This document shows, one piece after another, positions 1-12,240 of a stretch of 64,000 bases of DNA (positions are counted from its first letter, which is position 1; every line of letters begins with the position of its first letter). The stretch spans positions 10,438,303 to 10,502,302 of the forward strand of contig CM019704.1 in assembly GCA_009760885.1 (NCBI GenBank), in the 5' to 3' direction. The translations under genes and the position numbers were made by a program. Under the pieces are notes generated by a model, which worked only from the letters and a program-made list of their open reading frames with translations, was not told the origin of the DNA and searched no databases. Source of the DNA: Achatina immaculata. Its lineage: Eukaryota > Mollusca > Gastropoda > Stylommatophora > Achatinidae.

Positions 1-1240
1 CTGCAGCGTCCCATGATTATGCATCAGTTCTCAAGCGCCAGGCGGCTTGTGTCATCTGCGTGACATTGTTTGATGGCTATTACCAGAAAATCAGATTTGC
101 CTTGTGGTTGGGCCATTGAAATAATTTGGGACTGGTTTCGAAGCATGCTGGGCGATGTCGTACAGATGTTTTTGCATGCGGTCCCCTAATCTGAGGCCAG
201 TCTCACCAATATATGTTATCCTGTATCTTTTTGCAAACGATGACATATATCACATTTCGGGACTCGCATGTGAATCCCTCATGAAGAGTGAGGATAGTTT
301 TGGGAAAGGTGATCGTTTTCGTTTCCCAGACTACCACGCAGTGGGGGCGGTTACATTTTCTGGTGCTCTGCTTCAAGTGGCTGTGGACAAGGATGTCCAT
401 AAGGTTTGGCTCACGTTTGTATGGCAACAGGGGTTGATCAGAGAAAATGTCGTGAGTGTCGGGGTCGAGTTGGATTAGCGGCAGATGACGATAAAGAATT
501 TTCTTAACCATCTGACCATGCGGGTGGACAGGCAGTACTAACTTAACTTTTTCCTGAATACTTCTTTGCGGTTCACTAGTTGTTTACAGTTGAAGGCTTC
601 ACGAAGGACATTTTCTGGGTAGTGGCGATGACGGAAAAATTATAATAACTTGTTGGACTGATCTATACAGTTCAAATTATCATGACATATGCAGCGAAGA
701 CGGAGGAGTTGGGAGTATGAGATGGAGTTCTTACAGGCTTCAGGATTGGAGGAGGTGTAAAGCAAATAGGTGTGGCTGTCAGTGGGCTTGTAAAATACAG
801 AGGTGACAAGCCTGTTTGTGCCAACAGAAATTTTTAATGTCTAAAAAGTTGACAGACGTGTCAGAAATTTCACAAGTGAATTTTGTGTTATTATTGAGTG
901 AGTTCGCGAATTCAGTAAATTTTTTTTAGCTATTCCTGTGGCATACTTGTTATTCCAATGCCATCATCGATGTACCTTTTATAGAATTCTGGAAGTCTGC
1001 CAGTGTAGGGTTCCCATAATTTGACTTTTAGAAAGCCCATAAATAGACATACATAACTGGGACTCATTTTCTTTCCCATGGCAACACCACTGATTTGCTC
1101 GAAGTATTCGCCGTTGAATTCGAAAGAATTTAGGTTTAGTACTACTTTACTGCAGTGCTTCATGTATAGTTGTATACTTATACACTGATTATAGTGTGTT
1201 AACGAGGTCATTCCGATAGTCCAGGCACCCTTGCTCATAT
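1..1240 (-). mobile_element. Penelope-like retroelement relic (RT plus GIY-YIG endonuclease)
   Basis: Read on the minus strand, 1238-930 encodes the catalytic part of a reverse transcriptase: the stretch GEYFEQISGVAMGKKMSPSY is followed by the palm motif YIDDGIGIT. Downstream, in broken frames (about 880-520), come SDTSVNFLDI and FYKPTDSHTYLLY, both typical of this RT group. From 511 to about 150 comes a GIY-YIG-type module: NVIYVIVCKK, then after a one-base frameshift near 200 YIGETGLRLGDR. The order RT then GIY-YIG is that of Penelope-like elements, where the nuclease nicks the target and the RT copies the RNA. Several frameshifts and stops show it is dead. The N-terminal part is missing or unrecognisable, and the window edge cuts the 3' side. 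Confidence 0.8.
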
Positions 1241-1800
1241 TTATATGATTTAAAATATAATGCTGTGTTTGTTCTTATTTGTATCATCATTATTGCTATA
1301 GCAGCGGCCGTGATGATTGTCTCCCCACTCTGAGTTGGCAGCCATTCAGTAGTGGCGTAGACGAATTCCAAATCTTTATTCATTTGTGTTAGGGGCGAAG
1401 GTTCATTTGTAAAGGGCTTGACGTTGAACGGTGTTACTCATCGCTGTAGAACTTAATGCTGTACATAAGCTCAGCGTGATCAAGAAACCCACATGGAGCC
1501 TAGCTCCAGCCACTATTCCTTCTCCATAACCGGATTAGCTGGCTTGGTATTCTTTTTCAAAGCTTTCCAGGCTAAAAAGTGTTTCACTTTATTCCCTATC
1601 TCTTTATATCTTAATCTTGTTTTTGTTCATTTGAGCGCATTGTACAGCCTTCCTCCCCGAAACATCAGTTCTCATCAGACGCAGAAAGCCATGTCACAGA
1701 TAGAATAGAATTAAGCTGCTTATACTCTGCTAGACAAAACAGTGTACTTAATGTTACGGTGAGTGAACTGGCATACACGCGTCACCTGTCTCCTCATAAT
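1241..1800. other. Unassigned sequence beside the Penelope-like relic
   Basis: On the minus strand about 1450-1250 stays open (it includes MNKDLEFVYATTEW), directly upstream of the RT relic. It could be eroded N-terminal coding of that element, but I cannot match it to a known domain. Nothing recognisable was seen in the rest. Confidence 0.3.
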
Positions 1801-1869
<69 letters not shown>

Positions 1870-1924
1870 GCAACAACAACAACAACAGCAACAACAACAA
1901 CACAACAACAACAACAACAACAAC
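1801..1924 (+). repeat. (CAA)n trinucleotide microsatellite
   Basis: About 124 bp of nearly pure CAA/ACA, interrupted by two CAG units and one dropped base. The poly-Gln, poly-Thr and poly-Cys reading frames across it are artefacts of the repeat. Confidence 0.97.
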
Positions 1925-2664
1925 GCATCTACCTGTTCATTGGCTCAGTCAGAGTTTCTGTCTGTTTCACCTTCATCCACCTGGCTGACTGATATCAGGT
2001 GTAAGAAAGTCTTATAGCTTGTATACTGACATGTAGAAACAGGTGGTATGTTGTTGCTTTTTGCTTGTTGATGTATTGAGCTGTGAGTGTACTCCTTGCT
2101 TCCTGTTTCTCTCTAGTTTATCAAGTGAATGTCTGAACTCTTGTCACCGGAGTCGTATTTACATTCTTCTTATAAGGAAAGAAATACACGAAGATAGAAT
2201 GTCAACACAAGACATAACAACGTTGTGATTGTCTGGCAGTGTCTTAAATAACATTCATTCATGACTGAATGTCAGGTATTTAGGACGTGGCGCCTTCTAT
2301 GTCTGGGCCTGGCCGACAGTCCACGCTTGTGAGGATACTACCACGTGATGGGATGCTTGTAAACCTTACACTAATATAGCACGTAGAAATGTCAGAAACT
2401 TAAATGGTGATCCTAGATGAGAGTACAGGCCTGGTAAGAGACTATCGAGTAGATAAACACCAAAAACTGTGTATATGTGTAGTTTGTTAGCGCGGACACA
2501 GCACTAATTATATCAGACTAAATAATAGCTTGTCTGCTCTTAGTTAATTACAGACACACATCACCAACAGTCGTCGGCATTCTTATCTTCGCTCTAAATA
2601 TCATCATCATCAGTTGCCGTGCCTACTGGAGTTGGCTATTATGGTTCTCTAGAGTACACGATCC
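1925..2664. other. No gene recognised
   Basis: AT-rich unique sequence. I saw no coding pattern, splice-bounded exon or repeat family, apart from a short ATC run near 2598. Confidence 0.5.
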
Positions 2665-3501
2665 TTCAAAAACATATACTGGCAGCAATCAGCAGCAATG
2701 AAGGTTAAGAACTAAATAGGAGCATTCCAAGACATAGAATTGGGAGTGAGACAAGGATGTGTTCTATCCCCTGACCTCTTCTCCTTGTACAGTGAAAACA
2801 TAATTAGAAATATAGAGAGCTTGCCAGGAGTATCAGTTGGCGGGTACAACCTTAACAACTTAAGATATGCAGACGACACAATTCTGATTGCTAAAAGTGA
2901 AGGGGAGCTACAGGCTCTTCTGGACGCCGTGGTTCGTAAAAGTCGTAAAGGTCTCACCTGAACAAAAAGAAGACTGAAGTGATGGTCATCTCAGAGAAAA
3001 GAATACCACCAAAATGTAGCATTACCATTCATGGCACAGAACTGAAACAAGTTGATAGATTCAAGTACTTAGGAACAATTATAACAGCTGATGGGAAATG
3101 TCACAATGAAATAAAAAACAGACATGCTCAGGCCAAGTCAGCATTCCAGAAAATGAGAAACATCTTGTGCAACAGATCCATGTCAATGGAAACAAGATTC
3201 CTAGTACTTAAATGTTACATCGAGCCAATTTTGTTTTATGGATGTGAAGCATGGTCTATGAATAAGAGAGTACAGCGAAAAATGGAGGCCATGGAGATGT
3301 GGTTTATAAGGATGTTGAAGGTACCATGGACAGTCAAGAAAACCAATGAAGAAGTCTTAAGAGAGGCTGGAGTTAAAAAGCAAATTACAGCAAAAATCAG
3401 AGGCAGACAAGCGAGATTTATAGGACATTTTCTGAGAAGAGGAAAATAAGAACACATTGTGGCAACTGGAAAAACAGAGGGCAGAAGAGACAGAAGAAGA
3501 C

Positions 3502-3546
<45 letters not shown>

Positions 3547-3686
3547 AGAGAGAAGTTACTGGATGGGCTGTCAGTGTGGCTAGGAAGAAAGTCACCGGCG
3601 GATCTCATAATCAAGTCCAAAGACAGGGAATTTTCGAGAGAAATGATCACATACGCCACGCGGCACAGCACTTGATTGATTGGTTG
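2665..3686 (+). mobile_element. Non-LTR retrotransposon copy A, 5'-truncated and dead
   Basis: This is the C-terminal half of a LINE polyprotein. 2716-2961 encodes RT motifs [20 protein letters not shown] and RYADDTILIAKSEGEL (catalytic YADD). 2979-3449 (156 aa) continues with FKYLGTIITADGKCHNEI, CYIEPILFYGCEAW and RQARFIGHFLRRGK, the conserved post-RT region. The element ends near 3670 and is followed by TTGATTGATTG, a tail of short tandem units as in RTE-like LINEs. The 5' break is near 2668, where similarity to copy B (19021-21113) begins. Lesions: TAA at 2713-2715, a one-base loss making TGA at 2959-2961, and a (GA)n expansion at 3500-3552. Enzymatically dead. Confidence 0.9.
3500..3552 (+). 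repeat. (GA)n expansion inside LINE copy A
   Basis: Copy B has only a short purine run (AGACAGAAAGAGAAG) here, whereas copy A has about 50 bp of GA and copy C about 20 bp. The microsatellite grew from transposon coding sequence. Confidence 0.9.
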
Positions 3687-3718
3687 TTTTATGGGAGTTG
3701 CTGTAGGTTTTGTGGGAG

Positions 3719-3830
3719 TTACTGACATTGCTTGATGTTACTGCTATAATGTATCATGATTACTGACATTACTTGATGTTACAGTCACTGCTATAATATA
3801 TCATTATTACTGACATTGCTTGGTGTTATC
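3719..3830 (+). repeat. Short direct repeat, about 2.5 copies of 41-47 bp
   Basis: Units start with TTACTGACATT and continue with GATGTTA and TGCTATAAT. It directly follows the end of LINE copy A. Confidence 0.75.
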
Positions 3831-5129
3831 GTAACCGTTAATGTGTTTTTATTAAACAGCACACAATAAACTTACCATCTGATTATAAGATGTAGAATAC
3901 TCAGACAAATAACAGAGTGAGTGAAGCTAAAATAAAACATTGTAGCATTTACTTGCTTAATTGTATCATATTTACATTCCCTTTGTATTTATGTGCAAGT
4001 TGTACTTTCTGTACAAGATTTCTCCTGGCCACGATCACTTTGTAACAGGTAGAATCTCTCCAAGTCTCACATCAACAAAGATCAGGTAGGGGGTTCTCCG
4101 AACTAACAAGTTGTTTTACTTGTCCTGGCTGCCTCCACAGTAGCTCTGGGCTGTCTCACTTTATGTAGGAGCACAGGCAACATGATAGATAGCGCAGACA
4201 GAGCATGAATGAATACACCAACACACATACACACAACGACATACACACTAACACACACTCTGTCTCACTTCTGTCTGTTCGTGTACATCTCGGTAGTTAG
4301 TGGGCTGGAGCTAGATATGTTTGCTTTCAGTCACGCCATTCATTCTTGTGCTGGTTGTTATTGCATTCTTCACTTATTCCTCTCAACAACACCCCCCCTC
4401 TTTGTCTGCTCTGTTATCCTGGTTATCATTATTCTAGTCTGTTTTTTTTTCTCTTTTCATCATCATCATCATCATCGCTGGACAGTCATTCTTTTCATGC
4501 TTTGTACTATCCACGGTATCTGTAATGCGATGTGCTTGTTTTCTTCTCTCTGACACTTGATCAGCTTGTTGTGATAGAGCTCCATTGCTTATCGTCAGCT
4601 TCTCCATATGCTGTCACATGAATAAAATGAGCAGATAATTTCCAGTGTTTTCCTTGTGGTTGCTCGACAGCTGATTCTCTCACAGCCCACAGCCTGTCCG
4701 ACGATTCTTACGTCACATGGCCGAATTTTCTTACATATCGCTAGGTTATGTCACACTTGGTGGCAGAGTGAACTGAGCATACTCAGTGTGATTTTCTGGC
4801 ATTTTGAACCCACCCACTGTCAGTTTCATATTATCTCTAAATAATAATTACCATCCACACTTTGCATTTGTATTAAGTAATGTCAAGGGCTGTTACCATG
4901 AAAGAACTGAGTAGGTTGTTAATTAAAATTGCAGTTACTTCCCTTAGATTTGTCGCGGAGAAGAAAGTACTGCGGGGGAGAGCGAGATAACGTTGTCATG
5001 TAAGCACATGGACGAAAACAAAAACTGCTTTCACAAATTTAATCTCACCTGCAAACCTGTATCTCAGCGCTAGCTTGCTGCAAGAGGCACAGACACATGA
5101 ACCTTACTTCCCGATTTGTAAGAGACGTC
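3831..5129. other. No gene recognised
   Basis: Unique sequence with small simple repeats (CA-rich near 4218-4258, CAT near 4459-4476). I saw no convincing exon; ORFs here look random. Confidence 0.5.
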
Positions 5130-6050
5130 GGCAAAACCTTTATCCCGATGCTAAGAAAACTAAATTGATGACAACTAACAAAACAGATATGGCGACTGAA
5201 ATATATGGAATAGGTGGAGAGTTTTGAATATGTTAGTGAGCATTACTAACTTTTAATGGAGATACAGTGAGGGAGATTAAAAAGAGGACATCTGTCGCTC
5301 TTCAGAAAGTAAAACAACCAAAGAAGCTGTGGAGAACGAACGAACGAACGAACATGCTTTATTTTCAGCGGGTTAAGAATTGGGCACATTCTTTCTTCCA
5401 TCATTCAGCATTTGTTAATGAGCATAATAAGCGTGAAGAAACAATTAAACGATTACATAAATAAATAATAAACTATCTCTTGTCCATACACTCCACACTG
5501 TGATTTATGTAACTACATGAAATAAACTTACATTCATTCAAAACTAACAAATTTATAGAACAGCAGTATAAAAAAATACAACAATCAATCCATACTTTCC
5601 ATGGAGAGGAACAGACAGAACTATAAAAATAAGATTTTTGCCACGCCGGCATATACCTGTGAGAAATTGAACACTTAATAAAACAGCTGAGAAACACAAA
5701 GTGCCTTTACTTCTATAATAGAAGAATCCTTCAGATATCTTGTGCACAAAAAAAGAAGAAATCTATCCATACAACAACAATTTAATGTACAAAAATTAGT
5801 AAAGAAGATTAAATAGAGAAAACCTCAGTATTTCGGATATATTAAACGTCGTGAGAGTTTGGAGGAGACAGTCGTGGATGGGTACATAATGGGAAAAAAA
5901 AGAGAGGAAGACCAAGGTGAAGATGGCAACAAGACATTGTTGATGAATTGCGAATGGGTGCATTTCAGCAGGGCTTCTTGCTTACAAATGAGAGGCCTTC
6001 AAGAGAGCTGTTGAGGAAGCAAAGTTCCACAAGGGACATGTGAATGAGAA
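5130..6050 (+). mobile_element. RTE-like LINE relic, interrupted by another LINE tail
   Basis: 5150-5340 corresponds to the post-YADD region also present antisense at 40506-40740 (shared DNA such as CTAAATTGATGACAACT and CGCTCTTCAGAAAGTAAAAC). 5822-6045 corresponds to the RTE C-terminus seen intact at 12241-12519 (FGYIKRRESLEETVVDGYI, then a frame-broken equivalent of the remainder). Between them sits an antisense L2/CR1-like tail (5339-5605) plus about 200 bp of unassigned DNA, and roughly a hundred expected codons are missing. Heavily frameshifted and non-functional. Confidence 0.75.
5339..5605 (-). mobile_element. L2/CR1-like LINE 3' tail nested in the RTE relic
   Basis: On the minus strand the order is 3' UTR, then the conserved block CCCAATTCTTAACCC, an AATAAA, and a (GTTC)n tail (plus strand GAACGAACGAAC at 5337). 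It aligns through its UTR with 40250-40500 (shared ATTTGTTAATGAGCATAATA). Only about 270 bp are clearly homologous. Confidence 0.75.
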
Positions 6051-6787
6051 GAATTGAGAAAAAGAGGAGTTAGGGATGTTAATGACATCCTATTCTTTGT
6101 TCTTTCTCGCTATCATTGATGTACAGATATTCAGCATCAGTTTAGTACTGCAGGACTTTGTTATGAGCTTAAGTGCATGGTCTGTGATCTGTTTCTGTGC
6201 ATGTTGTGCAAACATTGACATAACATGTTGACGATGATAGCACACACTAACGGGCGTTACACAAGAAGTATACGTGTTCATGAGCAGCGTCAGTGAGAAC
6301 ACAAGCAAGGCATCGCAGACAGCCTGTCTACATGTAGACAAAGCACACGTACGTGAGGGAAAACTCCTTGTCCAGCTACATCATACGGAACATTTCTTTG
6401 TCTTTATCATCTATTCTATAGACTGCTTGCTTGTGAGCAGAGATAGCTAACTTTCTCTTCTTATATTTGTTCACTTTACACCTTACATCTGTAACTAGCC
6501 ATTTAGATTCCTGCCAGAGGTTTTGTTTTCTCTTCTTTTGTGTTTTCAGGTGTCGCATAGAAGTGTCTTGCATGACTCGTTCCATTCAGGGCGTTTTTTC
6601 CCGTTGAGGCAAGGGTTATGTGAAAAGAGAAGAGGAGAGAAGAGAAGAGAGAGAAAGAGAGAGAGCAGCAGTAGTTTGTCTTCACTCAGCCAGGCTGAGG
6701 TTTACTCTTCTAATAAAGTGAGAGATTCTAGTCCTAGTCATTGCCTGACTCACTCTGGCTGTTCAGCAGTTACCATGTAGAGAGAGG
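6051..6787. other. No gene recognised
   Basis: Unique sequence with a purine-rich patch (6625-6667). ORFs on both strands lack splice context or domain similarity that I can see. Confidence 0.5.
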
Positions 6788-8345
6788 GTGTTAGTCAGTG
6801 GAGCATGGGATGTCAGTGAGTGGAGCAAGCTGTGTTAGTGAGTGGAGCATGGGATGTCAGTGAGTGGAGCAAGCTGTGTTAGTGAGTGGAGCATGGGATG
6901 TCAGTGAGTGGAGCAAGCTGTGTTAGTGAGTGGAGCATGGGATGTCAGTGAGTGGAGCAAGCTGTGTTAGTCAGTGGAGCATGGGATGTCAGTGAGTGGA
7001 GCAAGCTGTGTTAGTCAGTGGAGCATGGGATGTTAGTGAGTGGAGCAAGCTGTGTTAGTGAGTGGAGCATGGGATGTTAGTGAGTGGAGCAAGCTGTGTT
7101 AGTCAGTGGAGCATGGGATGTTAGTGAGTGGAGCAAGCTGTGTTAGTGAGTGGAGCATGGGATGTCAGTGAGTGGAGCAAGCTGTGTTAGTCAGTGGAGC
7201 ATGGGATGTCAGTGAGTGGAGCAAGCTGTGTTAGTGAGTGGAGCATGGGATGTCAGTGAGTGGAGCAAGCTGTGTTAGTGAGTGGAGCATGGGATGTCAG
7301 TGAGTGGAGCATGGGATGTCAGTGAGTGGAGCAAGCTGTGTTAGTGAGTGGAGCAATGAATGTTAGGGGGTGGGGTAAGGGATATTAGTTAGTGGAGCAA
7401 GGGATGTTAATGAAGCAAGGAATATTAGTTGAGCAAGGAATATTAGTTAGTGGAGCAAGGAATATTAGTTGAACAAGGAATATTAGTTAGTGGAGCAAGG
7501 AATATTAGTTAGTGGAGCAAGGAATATTAGTTAATGGAGTAAGCAATATTAGTTAGTGGAGCAAGGGATATTAGTGAAGCAAGGAATATTAGTGGAGCAA
7601 GGAATATTAGTTAGTGGAGCAAGGAATATTAGTTAGTGGAGCAAGCAATATTAGTTAGTGGAGCAAGGAATATTAGTTAGTGGAGCAAGCAATATTAGTT
7701 AGTGGAGCAAGGAATATTAGTTAGTGGAGCAAGGAATATTAGTTAATGGAGTAAGCAATATTAGTTAGTGGAGCAAGGGATGTTAGTGAAGCAAGGAATA
7801 TTAGTGGAGCAAGGAATATTAGTTAGTGGAGCAAGGAATATTAGTTAGTGGAGCAAGCAATATTAGTTAGTGGAGCAAGGAATATTAGTTAATGGAGTAA
7901 GCAATATTAGTTAGTGGAGCAAGGGATATTAGTTAGTGGAGTAAGCAATATTAGTTAGTGGAGCAAGGAATATTAGTTATTGGAGTAAGGAATATTAGTT
8001 AGTGGAGCAAGGAATATTAGTTAGTGGAGTAAGGAATATTAGTTAGTGGACCAAGGGATGTTAGTGGAGCAAGGGATGTTAATGAAACAAGGGATGTTAG
8101 TGGAGCAAGGGATGTTAGTTAGTGAAACAAGGGATGTTAGTTAGTGGAGCAAGGAATATTAGTGCAGCAAGGGATGCTAGTGAGCAGAGCAAGGGGTGTT
8201 AGTGATAGAGCAGGAGATGTTGTTGAGTGAAGCAGGAGATGTTAGTGACTGGAGTGGTAGATTTTAGTGAGCAGAGCAAGGGGTGTTAGTGAGTGGAGCA
8301 GGAGATGTTGTTGAGTGAAGCAGGAGATGTTAATGCGTGGATCGA
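6788..8345 (+). repeat. Minisatellite, 22-bp unit with 44-bp higher-order section
   Basis: Three zones. 6788-7352 alternates AGTGAGTGGAGCATGGGATG-type and AGTGAGTGGAGCAAGCTGTG-type 22-mers, giving a 44-bp dimer. 7353-8165 uses AGTGGAGCAAGGAATATTAG-type 22-mers with truncated units. 8166-8345 is a degenerate fringe mixing GGAGATGTTGTTGAGTG-like units. Stop codons in all useful frames argue against coding. Confidence 0.95.
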
Positions 8346-11233
8346 GCGATGTTAGAGAAAAATTTGTTCGCTGAATCAGTGTGTGTTGAGAAAGTGTTGA
8401 AGAACATGACTGACACGCAGAAGAGCGATGGTGATAACTGTGATCTTGCACACTATTTTTCTATGAAATGTTTAGTTGTCTGGATGTTTACTGATATTTG
8501 CTTTCATGATCTCTGACCCGAGTGCCGTCCAGCCAAGCTGTCTCTCATTAATATCAAAGAAAAGAAGCAGGCTAGCGAGAGGTAGATGCGCCAGGCTAAC
8601 AGCATCCTCATCCTTCCTTATCCGTGTTATTTACCTGGGCAAGGAAAGAATGCATGGGGTCAGTTCTAGGTTCAGTGTGTTGACCTTTAGTTCAGTGGTT
8701 CTTAAAAAAACATTTCTGCCGGAATTGGTGCTGTTAGGTGGGCATTGGTTCTCCGATCTGTGATATACAACGTCATATAGGAAGGGAGAGAACTGTCACA
8801 GTAGTTCGTTTTGATTATGACATAAGTAAGTTTTAATATCTGATCACGGTTGTTTAAAATCAAGTTAAAGGCAACACTTTGGCCCTGTTTTGAAGAAGGT
8901 AGCCCCCCCCCCCCCCACAACTTAGATGACAGAGACATGTAAAGAAAAATTCTAGATGGTGTGTGATTACTCAGTCTGTTATAGGAAGACCGTTCCTAGG
9001 AGTATGGCCGGACTAATAGTGCGCCTTAAGTCACTTTGTTCTGTGTGCCAGCCACTCATATCACGTGCAGGGAAGAAGAGAAATAAGATTTTATCATCAG
9101 CGCCAACACTTTAAGCACTTTTAAAAAGAATTTGCTACTGATATCATTGATAACAAACATAGATATTAGCATTTTATTTATTTATTTTGTTTTAAGAAAT
9201 TTGCAAGCAGTCGTGTCCAGCACGGTTCAATGATGTATTTTAGTTTTCTGAAGTTTAGATTTGCTTACATTTTTTCCATAAGTTTTATGTGAATGTCTCC
9301 ATGCTAATACTAATATTAATACACACACTTGTGTGGGGGCTATATCTGCTTGAGATGTTTTTGCTGAGATCTGTTTAGCATTTCATGTCTTCTCAAACAT
9401 ATGAGTTACAGTCCTAGGTTGATTGGTGGCTCGCTAACCTTGAGAAGCATTGCTGAAAGTGAGAATAGTTACACAGTAAATTCCCAGCCTAGGAGATATG
9501 GTATCTGCATGCAGCGAGTGTCCTCCTACCAAGCAAGCCAGCTGTAGTACGACTCGTTTATTCTCATTGTAGTAACCAGATATTACCCACACGCTGTGTG
9601 CTCAGCCCAGAAGGAGACAAAAGTCTCTGTAGTGAAGCTTACAGATAGTAGAGGGCAAACATTTGATTGTGTGGTCGTCTCGGCTGTAACTGTTCCGTTT
9701 CTTGTGATTACACGTAGGCTGCAGTGTTGTGAGCATCAGCTGCTTCGTTTCCTTTGTCGCTGTTTCAGCTGGTGAATCTCCTGCGAGATGTGTTACTGAT
9801 AAACTTGGACGTGTTGTTGTGTAGTGAGCATCTTTTGTGTGGCGTCGACACTGTCTGCTAGCTGCCTCTATGACATCATAGTACCACCCTTACCTAACAT
9901 AAAACATACATGTAAGCACAGCTAAACAAATGTTGTATCAGCCACAGGAAGGTCATGTTACTGGTAGCGCTCTTCATATTTTCCTTATCTGTGAGCAGTG
10001 ACAAGTCGAGTGCGCACAGCTCCCTCCACTCACTACATACCAGACACGTTTCTCTGTTGCTCAAGTTTGAGAAACCTGGGCCGGAAGTACTTTATCAACT
10101 TTTCTTTTTCTTCTGGAATACCTGAAGGTTACTGGGTCGTACTTCCTGATAAATGTTCTTTCTTTCACCATTACTAACTACACCAGTTATTTTTGTACTT
10201 TTTTAAAAAATGGACTCTCCGTTTGTAAAACTTAATGTGTGCAAAATGTGGTAGTCTTAAGCTTTTCTTATACAGCATCTGTGAAGGGATAGCCATGTTC
10301 TTGGGGATTGGACTCTGATGAGACGTTTGTGTTAGAGACAAGTCTGAAGAGCTTTAGGATGAGGGCGGTGTATCTCTTGTCCAGTGTGACGTGGACCAGG
10401 TCGCTAGCAGATCTGGCAGACGAGCTTTCTTTCAGTGGGAGGAATGTAGGAAATTCAGCCATCCCAGGTTGGACAGCTGGCAAGGTCAGAAGCGCACATT
10501 GTCTCGCCGACGAAGGCAGTCTCGGCCACAGAACTTTGACTGGAGCTAGGCCAGATGTAACGTGTACAGTAGTTTATGCTCTCGCCTCTGATAAGTACCT
10601 GTACTTTATTGCCGTGTTCTGGTTTTCACATAATGTTCAGTGTCTTTGACGTCGAGTATACTCCATTATGTTATCTGATTTTTCTAAACATTCACTTTAG
10701 TATCCAGTTTTTTCCCACAAGGACTGTGAGAGAAGGGGAGATAACTAGGTTCTCCTGTTGAACTTGGCGAAGGGAGTTGCGGTTTTACTGAAAAGGACAC
10801 GGGCCACAGGTGATGTTGGTTCTATTACAATCGTCGGTGTGTCTGGCTTTGTTCTGCTGATATGAGGGATACTATCGTTTACCTGTGCTATATACCTCCA
10901 TGCAGGCAGTAGTCCACCAACACACCGCACTATTATATGTATATACATCTGGTAAGTTTCCTTTCGGTTAAGCGGGGAACATTCTGTACATCTATTTATA
11001 AAGAGAAGAGGATATAGTGACATTTATAGGTGGGATACAGTGTTCGTTAGCGGTAGCATGTGTCCTACAAGCCATCATGCCTACAGTGTGGCCGTCTTTC
11101 TTTCCTAACACAGGAAATCTTTGTTTCCTTATTCATTCAATCACTCACTCACACACACAGACAGACAGTATAGCGTGTTTTATGATATATTTATCAGCCT
11201 GTGTTGTTTAATGTTTGGTTTGTGGTCACTTCC
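8346..11233. other. Unique sequence, no gene recognised
   Basis: Contains a poly-C run near 8902-8915 and (CA)n/(GACA)n near 11143-11168. 10268-10649 is open on both strands (113 aa plus, 71 aa minus) but matches no family I know and has no clear splice frame. The rest shows no coding character. Confidence 0.45.
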
Positions 11234-11567
11234 GAGATAAAAACTGATAATACAGTAGATAAAACTGCTAGATTGTGTAACCGATATTAGATAAAAATGG
11301 TAGGCTGTTTAACCGATATTAGATAAAACTGCTAGGCTATGTAACTGATATTAGATAAAACTGCTAGGCTGTGTAACTGATATTAGATAAAACTGCTAGG
11401 CTATGTAACTGATATTAGATAAAACTGCTAGGCTATGTAACCGATATTAGATAAAACTGCTAGGCTGTGTAACCGATATTAGATAAAACTGCTAGGCTAT
11501 GTAACTGATATTAGATAAAACTGCTAGGCTATGTAACTGATATTAGATAAAACTGCTAGGCTATGTG
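11234..11567 (+). repeat. Minisatellite, 32-bp unit, about 10 copies
   Basis: Units read GATATTAGATAAAACTGCTA followed by GGCTATGTAACT. Variants alternate ACT/ACC before GATATT and CTATG/CTGTG, and the first units are degenerate. A unit length of 32 is not a multiple of three, so it is non-coding. Confidence 0.95.
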
Positions 11568-12240
11568 ACACGCAGTTCTTGTGAGAATCCTGAACTGTGA
11601 ACTCCTTTTAGCCAATGTTGTGATAATGTTGAAGTACAGGCATCGTGTCGGATGTGAAGTGGGTTACTGTGGCACGTTTGATGATCCAGGAGCGAACTCC
11701 ACCAACAGGGGGGTCCACGACTACCCCCTACTTTTCTAGACAGACTGAAGGAGCGCATCAATACAAGTTCGGGAGGAGCAAGCAAAGGCTGGTTAGTGTC
11801 TTGATTAGCTGTAGGTGTGATGATAATCAAGTTTCTCTGTACATCTTTGTTTTTGTCAAGAAGTGGAGGAGATTTTCTATGTTATTCCGAGAAAGCTACT
11901 CTCCTGACCTGAAGATTTCATCTTTGAGCGGATACTTTACATTTCACAGAGAATAGAATGAAGAACCGAGTGGAAGTACTGAGACAAAGAGTGGAGGAGT
12001 TTTCATGTCAGATGTGGTAGTTTTATCACTACTGTCTCTTGTCTCAGTCAATGTCATGTGTACGACGGTGGCAGGGTGGTACCTGTGTTTGGTTCCTGCA
12101 GGCTTTCATGTCAAGTGACAGTATTCCTAGGTTTACATGCACTCGCGGAGGTGAAATGTATCATGCGAGAAGCCACATATGCCAGTTTCTGGATTCACGC
12201 AGCATTTTAAAGAGATACTCCGTGTTCAAGTTTCTTATAA
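11568..12240. other. No gene recognised
   Basis: Overlapping ORFs on both strands (about 100 and 89 aa) show no recognisable domain. I regard them as chance. Confidence 0.4.

Noticed and set aside
1720..2017. Poly-Gln, poly-Thr and poly-Cys ORFs
   Set aside because: Translation of the (CAA)n microsatellite in three frames.
10268..10649. Overlapping ORFs open on both strands
   Set aside because: No domain, no splice-consistent structure and no second copy in the window; kept only as a note.
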